Source of the DNA: Novosphingobium sp. FKTRR1
GTDB lineage: Bacteria > Pseudomonadota > Alphaproteobacteria > Sphingomonadales > Sphingomonadaceae
Length of the DNA: 46,081 bases
Assembly (NCBI RefSeq): GCF_020404405.1
Contig: NZ_JAIZDA010000030.1
Span: 1-46,081 of the forward strand
Reading direction: 5' to 3'
Shown: in pieces, positions 16,568-24,285 of the stretch
How the letters are laid out: every line of letters begins with the position of its first letter
Numbering within the stretch: position 1 is the first letter of the stretch
Notes under the pieces: generated by a model
What the model saw: the letters and a program-made list of their open reading frames with translations, nothing else
Database searches by the model: none
What the model was told of the DNA's origin: nothing
Program-made: the position numbers and the translations under genes

Positions 16568-18679
16568 TCAGGCCGGCACGCCAAGCTGCCACAGGATGAA
16601 GGCGAACTCCTCGGCGGTCTCCTTCAGGCTTTCGAAGCGGCCCGACTTGCCGCCGTGCCCGGCGCCCATGTTGGTCTTGAGCAGCAGTTCGTTCGTATCG
16701 GTCTTCAGTTCGCGTAGCTTGGCCACCCATTTGGCCGGTTCCCAATACGTCACGCGCGGATCGTTGAGCCCGGCCGTGACCATCAGCGGCGGATAGGCTT
16801 GCGCCTTTACCTGATCGTATGGCGAATAGCTGCGGATCAGGGCGAATGCATCCGCGTCCTCGATCGGGTTGCCCCATTCGGGCCACTCGCCCGGCGTCAA
16901 CGGCAGCGTTTCATCGAGCATGGTGTTGAGCACGTCGACGAACGGCACGTGCGCCACTACCGCGCCCCACAGATCGGGGTCCGAGTTGATCACCGCGCCC
17001 ATCAGCTCGCCCCCGGCAGAGCCCCCGGCGATGGCGATGCGCCCGGCTTGCGTCCACCCTTGCACCACCAGCGCGCGGCCGACATCTACGAAGTCTTTGA
17101 AGGTGTTGGTGCGCTTGTCGAGCTTGCCGTCCTTGTACCACTTGCGGCCAAGGTCATCGCCGCCGCGGATATGCGCGATGGCATAAGCGAACCCGCGATC
17201 GACCAGGCTCAACCGCGTGGTCGAAAAGCCCGGCCCGATGGCGATGCCATAGGCGCCATAGCCATAGAGGTAGAGCGGCCCGACGCCGACCCGATCCTTG
17301 CGCGCCAGGACCGATACCGGCACCAGCGTGCCATCGCGCGCGGTGATCTCCAGCCGCTGCGTGACATAGGCCGACGCATCGTAGCCGCTGGGGATTTCCT
17401 GCACTTTCAGCGTTTCAAGCCGCTGTTCGGCGACGTGATAATCGAACACCGTCGCCGGGCTGACCATCGATTCATAGCTGAGCCGCAGCGCCGAAACCGC
17501 CCATTCGGGGTTGTCGCCAAGGCCGGCTTCATAGCTGGCTTCGGGGAAGGTGATCGGCTCGATCCGCGCGGGATCGTCGTAGTAACGCACCTCGATCCGG
17601 TCCAACCCGCGCACCCGTCCTTCGACCACATAGAAGTCGCGGAACAGTTCGAAGCCGGTCAGGTAGAAGTCGTCGCTCCCTTCAAGCAGCGTGGTCCAAC
17701 TGGCCGGATCGGCCAGCGGCGCTGTGGCCAGTCGGAAGTTCTCGTGGGTGTCGTTGGTGTGAACGAACAGCGTGTCGTCGCGCACGTCGACATCGTATTC
17801 CACACCTTCCTCGCGCGCCTTCACCACTACCGGGGCGGTCAGCGGTGCGGCGGCTGGAACAAGGCGCACTTCGCTCGTTTCATGGTCGCCGGTGCTCAGG
17901 ATCAGCCATTGCTCGTTGGCCGACAGCGCTGCACCGGCGCGAAAGCCCTCGTCGTCCTCGTGGTAAAGTTCCACGTCGTCTGACGCAGGGCTGCCGAGCC
18001 AGTGCAGGCGCACGTTGTCGGTGCGCCATTGCGCGTTGGCGCGGCTGTAGACCAAGCCGGTATCGCCCGCGACCCAGATCAGGCCCGAGAGCGTATCCTC
18101 GATCACGTCGGGCAGCACCTCGCCGGTGGCGATCACCTTGACCCGCGCGGTGAAGCGCTCGCCCCCGTCCTCGTCCACCGACCAGGCCAGCCGCGTGCCA
18201 TCGGTAGAGACCGACAGCGCGCCCAGCCGGAAGTAGTCCTTGCCTTCGGCCAGCGCCACTTCGTCAAGGATCAGTTCGTCGGCGCTGCCATCGTCGGCGC
18301 TGCCGATCGGGCGGCGCCACCAGCGTTTGTATTCGGCGCCGTCCTCGAACTCGATCCAGTACAGGAAATCGCCGTCCTTTTGCGGCACCGACTTGTCGGC
18401 TTCCTTGATCCGCCCACGCATCTCGGTGAACAGGGCGTCCATCGTTGCCTGCTGCGGCGCCATGCGCGCTTCGAACCACGCGTTCTCGGCCGCCAGATGC
18501 GCCAGCACGGCTGCGTCCTTCACCTCGGGATAGCCGGGGTCGCGCAGCCAGGCATATGCATCGGTCACGGTCACGCCATGATGGGTCATGCTGTGCGGCT
18601 GTCGGGCCGCGACGGGAGGGGCCAGAGGAGGAGTGGCGGACGCTGGTGCGGTGGGGGTGGTCTGAGGCATGACGTGCAT
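16568..18679 (-). CDS. Oligopeptidase B (prolyl oligopeptidase family S9A)
   Basis: Serine peptidase that cleaves small peptides after basic residues; a cytoplasmic or periplasmic enzyme of about 700 residues. The N-terminal beta-propeller begins with PHSMTHHGVTVTDAYAWLRD, typical of PtrB, and extends to about residue 420. The alpha/beta-hydrolase domain follows: nucleophile Ser in IAGGSAGGELMG, Asp in TAGLNDPRVTYWEP and His in NMGAGHGGKSGRF. The first roughly 25 residues are Ala/Pro/Thr-rich and low complexity; another ATG three codons in is equally possible. It is divergent from the M24 aminopeptidase gene, with 58 bp between the starts, and precedes the thioesterase. Confidence 0.92.
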   Translation of the reverse strand: MHVMPQTTPTAPASATPPLAPPVAARQPHSMTHHGVTVTDAYAWLRDPGYPEVKDAAVLAHLAAENAWFEARMAPQQATMDALFTEMRGRIKEADKSVPQKDGDFLYWIEFEDGAEYKRWWRRPIGSADDGSADELILDEVALAEGKDYFRLGALSVSTDGTRLAWSVDEDGGERFTARVKVIATGEVLPDVIEDTLSGLIWVAGDTGLVYSRANAQWRTDNVRLHWLGSPASDDVELYHEDDEGFRAGAALSANEQWLILSTGDHETSEVRLVPAAAPLTAPVVVKAREEGVEYDVDVRDDTLFVHTNDTHENFRLATAPLADPASWTTLLEGSDDFYLTGFELFRDFYVVEGRVRGLDRIEVRYYDDPARIEPITFPEASYEAGLGDNPEWAVSALRLSYESMVSPATVFDYHVAEQRLETLKVQEIPSGYDASAYVTQRLEITARDGTLVPVSVLARKDRVGVGPLYLYGYGAYGIAIGPGFSTTRLSLVDRGFAYAIAHIRGGDDLGRKWYKDGKLDKRTNTFKDFVDVGRALVVQGWTQAGRIAIAGGSAGGELMGAVINSDPDLWGAVVAHVPFVDVLNTMLDETLPLTPGEWPEWGNPIEDADAFALIRSYSPYDQVKAQAYPPLMVTAGLNDPRVTYWEPAKWVAKLRELKTDTNELLLKTNMGAGHGGKSGRFESLKETAEEFAFILWQLGVPA

Positions 18680-18737
18680 CTATGGTGTCTGCCATGGACC
18701 CGCAAGGCGGGCGCACATTCGATCAAGGTTTCATGCA

Positions 18738-20543
18738 ATGCTGATGAACACCCATGAGGCGCGGCTCGATGCGCTGCGCAAGCAACTGGCCAAGGACGGA
18801 TTGGACGGCTTCGTCATCCCGATCTCGGACGAACACATGAGCGAATATGTCGGCGCCTATGCCCAGCGACTCGGTTGGCTGACCGGATTTGGCGGCTCGG
18901 CGGGAACGGCAGTGGTGCTGGCGGACAAGGCCGCGATCTTTGTCGATGGTCGCTACACCCTGCAAGTGCGCGAACAGGTCGATGGGCGCCTCTATGACTA
19001 CGAAGCCGTGCCGCAGACCAGCGTCGCCGCGTGGCTTGGTGAGAATGCGCCGCATGGCAGCCGCATTGGCTATGACGGCTGGCTGCACGGGCGGGGCTGG
19101 GTGCAGGCGACCGAACGGGCGCTGGCCGCGCGCGGGGCCACGCCGGTTCCGGTCAAGGCCAATCCGGTCGATGCGGTATGGGCCGATCGGCCTGCGCCGT
19201 CGGCGGCCATCGCCGTGCCGCACGCCGATGCCTTTGCCGGGCAATCGGTAGCGGAAAAGCGCGGGGCGGTTGCCGAATGGCTTGCCGTGCGCGGTCTGGA
19301 TGCGGCGGTCATCTCGGCGCTCGATTCGGTGGCCTGGTTGCTCAACATCCGCGGCAGCGACGTCGACAGCACCCCGGTCGCGCTGTCCTATGTCATCGCC
19401 CATGCCGATGGCACCGCCGACTTGTTCATCGCGTCCGAAAAGGTCACGCCCGATCTGGTCGCGCATCTTGGCAATGCCGTGCGGGTCGCGCCGCGCGATG
19501 CCTTTGTCCCCGCGTTGCAAGCACTGGCAGGCAAGCAGGTTGCCGTCGATCCCGACCGCGCGGTGGCCGCGATATTTGCCACGCTCGAGCAGGCCGGAGC
19601 CACCACCGTGGCCCTGACCGATCCCACCGTGCTGCCCAAGGCGCAAAAGAACCCGGTCGAACAGGCCGGCCACCGCGCCGCGCAGGCGCGCGATGGCGCG
19701 GCAGTCAGCCGCTTCCTGCACTGGCTTGAGGTGACCGCGCCGCATGGCGGGCAGACCGAACTGTCGGCTGCCGCCGCCTTGTTGGCCGAACGCGAAAAGA
19801 CCGGCGCCTTGCGCGACCTGTCGTTCGACACGATCTCGGCGGCCGGGCCCAACGGGGCCAGCCCGCACTACAAGGTGGACGAACAGTCGAACCGCTTGAT
19901 CGAACCAGGCAGCGTCTATCTGGTCGATTCGGGCGGGCAGTACCTTGATGGCACCACCGACATCACCCGCACCGTGTGGGTCGGCCCCGGCACCCCGCCG
20001 GCCGAGGTCAAGGACCGCTTCACCCGCGTGCTGAAGGGCCATATCGCGCTGGCGCAGGCGGTGTTCCCGCAGGGCACCAGCGGCGCGCAGCTTGACAGCT
20101 TTGCCCGCCAGTTCCTGTGGGCGGCGGGGCTCGACTATGCGCATGGCACCGGCCACGGTGTCGGCAGCTTCCTGTCGGTGCATGAAGGGCCGCAGCGCAT
20201 CGCCAAGTCGCGTGGCGGGCAGGCCGGTACCGAGCAGGAGCTGCTTGCGGGCATGATCCTGTCGAACGAGCCGGGCTACTACAAGGCGGGCGAATACGGC
20301 ATCCGCATCGAAAATCTGGTGCTGGTCGAAGATCGCCGGATTGCCGGAGCCGAAGGCGCCTTTTTGGGTTTCGAGACGCTCACTTTCGTGCCGATCGATC
20401 GCACGCTGGTCGATACCGCCCTGCTGACCCCGGCCGAGCGCGAATGGTGGAACGGCTATCACGCGCAAGTGCAGGCCATCGTCGGCCCGCAGCTTGACGG
20501 TGCCGATCTCGCCTGGCTGACCGAGGCTTGCGCGCCGCTTTGA
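18738..20543 (+). CDS. Xaa-Pro aminopeptidase (M24B)
   Basis: Removes the N-terminal residue from peptides with proline second. The 601-residue protein has two creatinase-like N-terminal domains (about residues 1-310) and a pita-bread metallopeptidase domain (about 320-540). Metal ligands are all present: Asp in LVDSGGQY, Asp in GTTDITRTV, His in GTGHGVGSF, Glu in LSNEPGYY and Glu in IRIENLVL. The three-domain length matches eukaryotic-type aminopeptidase P1. AAGG lies nine bases before the ATG at 18738, so the longer frame from 18669 was rejected. Together with the divergent oligopeptidase B it forms a peptide-turnover pair. Confidence 0.92.
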   Translation: MLMNTHEARLDALRKQLAKDGLDGFVIPISDEHMSEYVGAYAQRLGWLTGFGGSAGTAVVLADKAAIFVDGRYTLQVREQVDGRLYDYEAVPQTSVAAWLGENAPHGSRIGYDGWLHGRGWVQATERALAARGATPVPVKANPVDAVWADRPAPSAAIAVPHADAFAGQSVAEKRGAVAEWLAVRGLDAAVISALDSVAWLLNIRGSDVDSTPVALSYVIAHADGTADLFIASEKVTPDLVAHLGNAVRVAPRDAFVPALQALAGKQVAVDPDRAVAAIFATLEQAGATTVALTDPTVLPKAQKNPVEQAGHRAAQARDGAAVSRFLHWLEVTAPHGGQTELSAAAALLAEREKTGALRDLSFDTISAAGPNGASPHYKVDEQSNRLIEPGSVYLVDSGGQYLDGTTDITRTVWVGPGTPPAEVKDRFTRVLKGHIALAQAVFPQGTSGAQLDSFARQFLWAAGLDYAHGTGHGVGSFLSVHEGPQRIAKSRGGQAGTEQELLAGMILSNEPGYYKAGEYGIRIENLVLVEDRRIAGAEGAFLGFETLTFVPIDRTLVDTALLTPAEREWWNGYHAQVQAIVGPQLDGADLAWLTEACAPL

Positions 20544-20612
20544 GGGCGGGCTTGCAGGGCACTTTGTTCGTGATATGTTCCGGTTATCGCGACTCGGAAA
20601 AAGGATGATACG

Positions 20613-20990
20613 ATGATCGGCTATGTCACGCTTGGCACCAATGACCTTGCCCGCGGCGCCTTGTTCTACGATGCGCTGGCGGCCGAACTCGGCACCGGGC
20701 GGATGATGGACTACGAAGGGGCGATCGCGTGGGGCACGCCCGGCGGTGCGGCCGGGATCGGGCTGATGCGCCCGTTCGATGGCCAGCCCGCCACGGTCGG
20801 CAATGGCGTGATGGTGGCGTTGGAAGCGCGCGATCCGGCGCAAGTCGACCGGCTCCATCAGATTGCGCTGGACCACGGCGGCACGTGCGAAGGCGCGCCG
20901 GGGCCACGCGGTGAAGGCGGGTTCTATGCCGCCTATTTCCGCGATCCCGATGGCAACAAGCTCAACGCCTTCGTCATGACTGCGGTGTGA
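20613..20990 (+). CDS. VOC-family (glyoxalase/bleomycin-resistance fold) protein
   Basis: A 125-residue vicinal-oxygen-chelate fold protein: MIGYVTLGTNDLARGALFYDAL at the start (shown in part), and YAAYFRDPDGNKLNAFV at the end. The last motif is the family's terminal strand. The usual metal ligand His near the start is Thr (YVTLGTND) while the C-terminal Glu is Asn (NKLNAF), so a metal-dependent reaction is doubtful. It follows the aminopeptidase by 69 bp. Function unknown beyond the fold. Confidence 0.85.
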   Translation: MIGYVTLGTNDLARGALFYDALAAELGTGRMMDYEGAIAWGTPGGAAGIGLMRPFDGQPATVGNGVMVALEARDPAQVDRLHQIALDHGGTCEGAPGPRGEGGFYAAYFRDPDGNKLNAFVMTAV

Positions 20991-21005
20991 TTGCCGGGCG
21001 CAAGT

Positions 21006-21022
21006 TGCGACAAACTGCGACA
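21006..21022 (+). promoter_or_regulatory. Tandem TGCGACA repeats, one helical turn apart
   Basis: TGCGACA occurs at 21006-21012 and again at 21016-21022, start-to-start 10 bp; GCGACA occurs a third time at 21050-21055. Direct repeats with a 10-11 bp period are the usual binding format for OmpR-family response regulators. The site lies upstream of an operon that contains one such regulator, so autoregulation is a natural inference. There is no experimental support here. Confidence 0.4.
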
Positions 21023-21081
21023 ATAATGGCCCGATGGCGGCATAGTTCCGCGACAAGCGCGGCTTAGAACGCATTTCAAGG

Positions 21082-21165
21082 AAGTCGCGGGGCGGCACAC
21101 CAGCCCCCCCCCATTCCGCTCCGGCTCTCCCCCCCCACTGCCGGACGGAAGTCGCCCCGCGACTT
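21082..21165 (+). repeat. 13-bp perfect inverted repeat flanking two C-runs in a leader
   Basis: AAGTCGCGGGGCG at 21082-21094 is exactly repeated in inverse as CGCCCCGCGACTT at 21153-21165. The 58-bp interior holds C-runs of nine (21104-21112) and eight (21129-21136). The element ends 26 bp before the EF-hand start codon, so in the transcript it could form a long-range stem close to the ribosome binding site. Confidence 0.5.
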
Positions 21166-21191
21166 TCTCACCCCGTTCGAGGATCTGAACG

Positions 21192-21962
21192 ATGCGCACA
21201 TTCACTGCGGCCGCCGCTGCGGCCATTCTGGCAACGGCGGCGACCGCTGCCTACCTTGCCAGCCCCGCCATCGCGCAGGGCGCTCCTGCGGGCGCTCCTG
21301 CCGCGCCTGCTCCATACGATCACGGCGGCCGTGGTCACGGTGGTTTCAGGGGCGGCTTCGGGCCCGGACCGCGTGGTCCGGTCACGTGGGCGCAGGCCAA
21401 GGCCAAGGCCGACGAGATGTGGGCCCGCCTCGACGTCAACAAGGACGGCAAACTTGATCAGGCGGACCGCGAAGCGGGCATCGCGCAGATGTTCGACCGC
21501 ATCGATGCCAACCACGACGGCTCGATCAGCAAGGACGAATTCATCGCGCATCATCGCGCCATGGCCGAACATCGTGGCATGGGCCCGCAGGGCGATCACG
21601 GTGGCCCGCCGCCTCCCCCGCCGCCGCCCGGTGCCGGTGCGCCGGATGGTCCCGAACATGCCGGGGCTGGGCGCTGGCATCATCGCGGACCGGGGCCCGA
21701 AGGCCTGCTCGGCCCCGCCGACGCCGATCATGACAAGGTCGTGACCCGCGCCGAATACGATGCCGCTACCAAGGCGCGGTTCGATCGCGCCGATACCAAC
21801 CACGATGGCACTTTGTCGGAAGCGGAACTGCGCGCCGGTTTTGCCCGGATGCGCGCGCGCGACGGGGAGGCAATCGGCGGGCCGCATGGGGCGCCCGGTG
21901 GCTTTCCCCCGCCGCCTCCACCTCCGCCGCCTCCGCCCCCGCCGCCATCTGCCGGCCAGTGA
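21192..21962 (+). CDS. Secreted EF-hand protein with proline-rich segments
   Basis: A 256-residue protein with an N-terminal signal peptide (residues 1-29, ending SPAIAQ), so it is exported. Four EF-hand loops are visible: DVNKDGKLDQAD (about 79), DANHDGSISKDE (about 104), DADHDKVVTRAE (about 177) and DTNHDGTLSEAE (about 201). Loops one, two and four have full Asp/Asn and Gly ligand positions; the third lacks the central Gly (DHDKV). Proline runs of eight and about fourteen residues and a His/Gly-rich N-terminus separate and follow them. It probably binds calcium or another divalent metal in the periplasm. The response regulator starts 31 bp downstream, so the three genes look like one operon. 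Confidence 0.85.
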   Translation: MRTFTAAAAAAILATAATAAYLASPAIAQGAPAGAPAAPAPYDHGGRGHGGFRGGFGPGPRGPVTWAQAKAKADEMWARLDVNKDGKLDQADREAGIAQMFDRIDANHDGSISKDEFIAHHRAMAEHRGMGPQGDHGGPPPPPPPPGAGAPDGPEHAGAGRWHHRGPGPEGLLGPADADHDKVVTRAEYDAATKARFDRADTNHDGTLSEAELRAGFARMRARDGEAIGGPHGAPGGFPPPPPPPPPPPPPPSAGQ

Positions 21963-21993
21963 TCTGGTCGGGCAAATCGGTTAAGGCGGTGCC

Positions 21994-22731
21994 ATGACCG
22001 ATCCTGTTGTCACCCCCGTGCGCATCCTCGTCGTCGATGATGAGGCCGCGCTGCGCGAGCCCCTTGCCGAATATCTCGTTCGGCAGGGGTTTGGGGTGAC
22101 GCAAGCGGGTACCGCAGCCGAAGCCCGGTCAAGGATCGCGGCCGAAGCGCCCGATCTGGTCCTGCTCGACATCATGATGCCGGGCGAGGACGGGTTGTCG
22201 CTGTGCCGCCACCTGACCGAGACGCGGCAATTGCCGGTCATCTTCATCACCGCGCGCGGTGAATCGACCGATCGCATCGTCGGTCTGGAAATCGGTGCCG
22301 ACGATTACGTCGTCAAACCGTTCGACCCGCGCGAACTGGTGGCGCGCATCCGCAGCGTGCTGCGCCGCGCCACACGCCAGCCGCCCGCGCCGGAAGACGA
22401 TCTGGTCTATGAATTCGAGGATTGGCAGCTTGACCCGCTCAAGCGGCGGCTGATCGATCGTGACGGCGCGGTCGTGCCCATCTCCTCGGCCGAATACCGC
22501 CTGTTGCTGGCGTTTCTCGATCATCCGCGTCAGGTGCTCGATCGCGACCGTCTCCTCGATATGGTGCAGGGGCGCGAGGCGCATCTGTTCGACCGTGCGG
22601 TCGACAACCAGATCAGCCGCCTGCGCCGCAAGATCGAGGTCGACAGCCGCAATCCGCAACTCATCCAGACGGTGTGGGGCGGCGGCTACATGCTCGCCGC
22701 CGAAGTGCGCAAGGCTCCGGCCCGTGCCTGA
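21994..22731 (+). CDS. OmpR-family response regulator
   Basis: A 245-residue two-component regulator. The receiver domain (about residues 8-125) has the acidic pocket VVDDE, the phosphoacceptor Asp in LVLLDIMMPGEDG (about residue 58), the switch Thr in FITARG and Lys in YVVKPFDPRE. The C-terminal winged helix (about 145-240) has ISSAEYRLLLAFLDHPRQVL and DNQISRLRRKIE. It acts on DNA, and the TGCGACA repeats upstream of the operon are a candidate target. The histidine kinase overlaps its stop codon by eight bases, so the two are translationally coupled. Confidence 0.93.
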   Translation: MTDPVVTPVRILVVDDEAALREPLAEYLVRQGFGVTQAGTAAEARSRIAAEAPDLVLLDIMMPGEDGLSLCRHLTETRQLPVIFITARGESTDRIVGLEIGADDYVVKPFDPRELVARIRSVLRRATRQPPAPEDDLVYEFEDWQLDPLKRRLIDRDGAVVPISSAEYRLLLAFLDHPRQVLDRDRLLDMVQGREAHLFDRAVDNQISRLRRKIEVDSRNPQLIQTVWGGGYMLAAEVRKAPARA

Positions 22732-24256
22732 TTCAGTGTCGCGTCGGCGGCGCCTCACGCTTTGGCCGCGCAGCCTGCAAGGACAGATGCTGCTGGCAAT
22801 CGCGCTGGCACTGCTGGTGGCACAAAGCCTTTCGGCCGTGCTGATCTGGCGCGAACAAAGCGAGCGGCATTTCTTCGTGCTGGTCAACAACGCCGCTTTC
22901 CGGCTGATGGGCGACCAGATGCGGCAACCCGGCGGGCCCGAGTTCGGGGGGCCGCATCGACATGGTCCCGATGGCCGAGAGGGGCGCGGGCCCGATGCGC
23001 CTTCAGCGTCACCCGGTGCCCCACATGGCCCGCCACCACCCCCCGACGATCTGTTCCGCCTGCCGCGACCGCTGCGTTTGCAGACCGAGGCCACGTCCCC
23101 GCAACGGCCCGGCGACAAGTCGCGGCCCGACGTGCTCAAGGCCTTGCGCGAACTGCTGGAAACCCAGGGGGTCACGCCCGGCCCGCTGCTGGTGGTGCAG
23201 CGCGATCCGCACGCCGATCCGCTGGTCGAGCCGTGGCTGCGCGATCTGCGCAAGCGCCTTGCCCCCATCGGCTGGGACGGTGACCCGCAGCTCATCGTCG
23301 CTGCGATGCGGCGGGCTGACGGCAGCTGGCTCACCGCCCGGTTGATCGTGCCGCCAACCGAGCGGCAGCAACTGCTCGGCCTGTTGCCGCAAACGGTGCT
23401 GCTCTACCTGTTGCTGGTCGGCGCGGTGGCGCTGATCCTGCGGCGACTGGCGCGGCCGTTGCGCGCGCTGACACGCCGGGTCGAGGACTTCGCCCGCGAT
23501 CGGCGGCTGGACGGCCAGTTGGAGCCGGAGGGCCCCGAAGACATCCAGCGGCTGGTGATGGCGCACAACCTGATGGAAAACCGCATCGCCGCGCTGCTCG
23601 ATGAAAAGGACGTGATGCTCGGCGCCATCGGTCACGATCTGAAGACGCCGCTGGCCGCGCTGCGCGTGCGGATCGAGGCGGTGGAGGACGATGTCGAACG
23701 CGGGCGGATGGCCGCGACGATCGAGGATATCAACCGCTCGCTCGATGACATTCTCTCGCTCGCGCGGGTCGGGCGTCCCTCCGATCCGCTCGAGCCCACC
23801 GAACTGTCGGCGCTGGTTGCCGATGTCGTCGGTGAGTACGAGGACATGGGCGAGCCGGTTACGCTGGAAGAGGGTGCACGGATGGTCGCCTCTATCCGCG
23901 CGACGTGGCTGCGACGGGCGCTGCGCAACCTGATCTCCAACGCCCTGCGCTATGGCGAACAGGCGCGGGTGACGCTGGTGCGCCAAGGGAGAGAGGCCGT
24001 GCTCACGGTGGCAGACGACGGTCCCGGCATCCCCGAACGCGACATCGAGCGGATGATGGAGCCGTTTACCCGGATGGAAGCATCGCGCAACAGTACCACT
24101 GGCGGTACGGGGCTTGGCCTGACGCTGGCGCGGGCGATCGCCGACCAGCATGGTGGGTCGCTGCATCTGGCCAACCGGGTGGAAGGCGCAAGGATCCGCG
24201 GGTTGATCGCGACCTTGCGGGTGCCGCTCGTCAACGTCGACAAAGGCCAGCCCTGA
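22724..24256 (+). CDS. Sensor histidine kinase
   Basis: A 510-residue inner-membrane kinase. First membrane helix at about residues 18-38 (MLLAIALALLVAQSLSAVLIW), a periplasmic domain to about 220, second helix LLYLLLVGAVALIL, HAMP linker, then the kinase core. The phosphorylated His is in AIGHDLKTPLAALR; N-box RNLISNALRYG, G1 VADDGPGIPE and G2 TGGTGLGL are intact. The periplasmic part contains a His/Pro/Gly-rich stretch (about residues 70-110) similar in composition to the EF-hand protein encoded upstream. GTG 22724 is chosen because AAGG lies nine bases upstream; GTG 22736 is an alternative. Signal unknown; metal or envelope stress is plausible. Confidence 0.9.
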   Translation: MPDSVSRRRRLTLWPRSLQGQMLLAIALALLVAQSLSAVLIWREQSERHFFVLVNNAAFRLMGDQMRQPGGPEFGGPHRHGPDGREGRGPDAPSASPGAPHGPPPPPDDLFRLPRPLRLQTEATSPQRPGDKSRPDVLKALRELLETQGVTPGPLLVVQRDPHADPLVEPWLRDLRKRLAPIGWDGDPQLIVAAMRRADGSWLTARLIVPPTERQQLLGLLPQTVLLYLLLVGAVALILRRLARPLRALTRRVEDFARDRRLDGQLEPEGPEDIQRLVMAHNLMENRIAALLDEKDVMLGAIGHDLKTPLAALRVRIEAVEDDVERGRMAATIEDINRSLDDILSLARVGRPSDPLEPTELSALVADVVGEYEDMGEPVTLEEGARMVASIRATWLRRALRNLISNALRYGEQARVTLVRQGREAVLTVADDGPGIPERDIERMMEPFTRMEASRNSTTGGTGLGLTLARAIADQHGGSLHLANRVEGARIRGLIATLRVPLVNVDKGQP

Positions 24257-24285
24257 ACCTCAACCGGTGCTGGATCGGCGCCGGG

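Noticed and set aside
18723..21098. 791-codon minus-strand open frame
   Set aside because: It is antisense to the M24 aminopeptidase and VOC genes, has a low-complexity Arg/His/Gln-rich composition, and reflects GC-rich codon shadowing.
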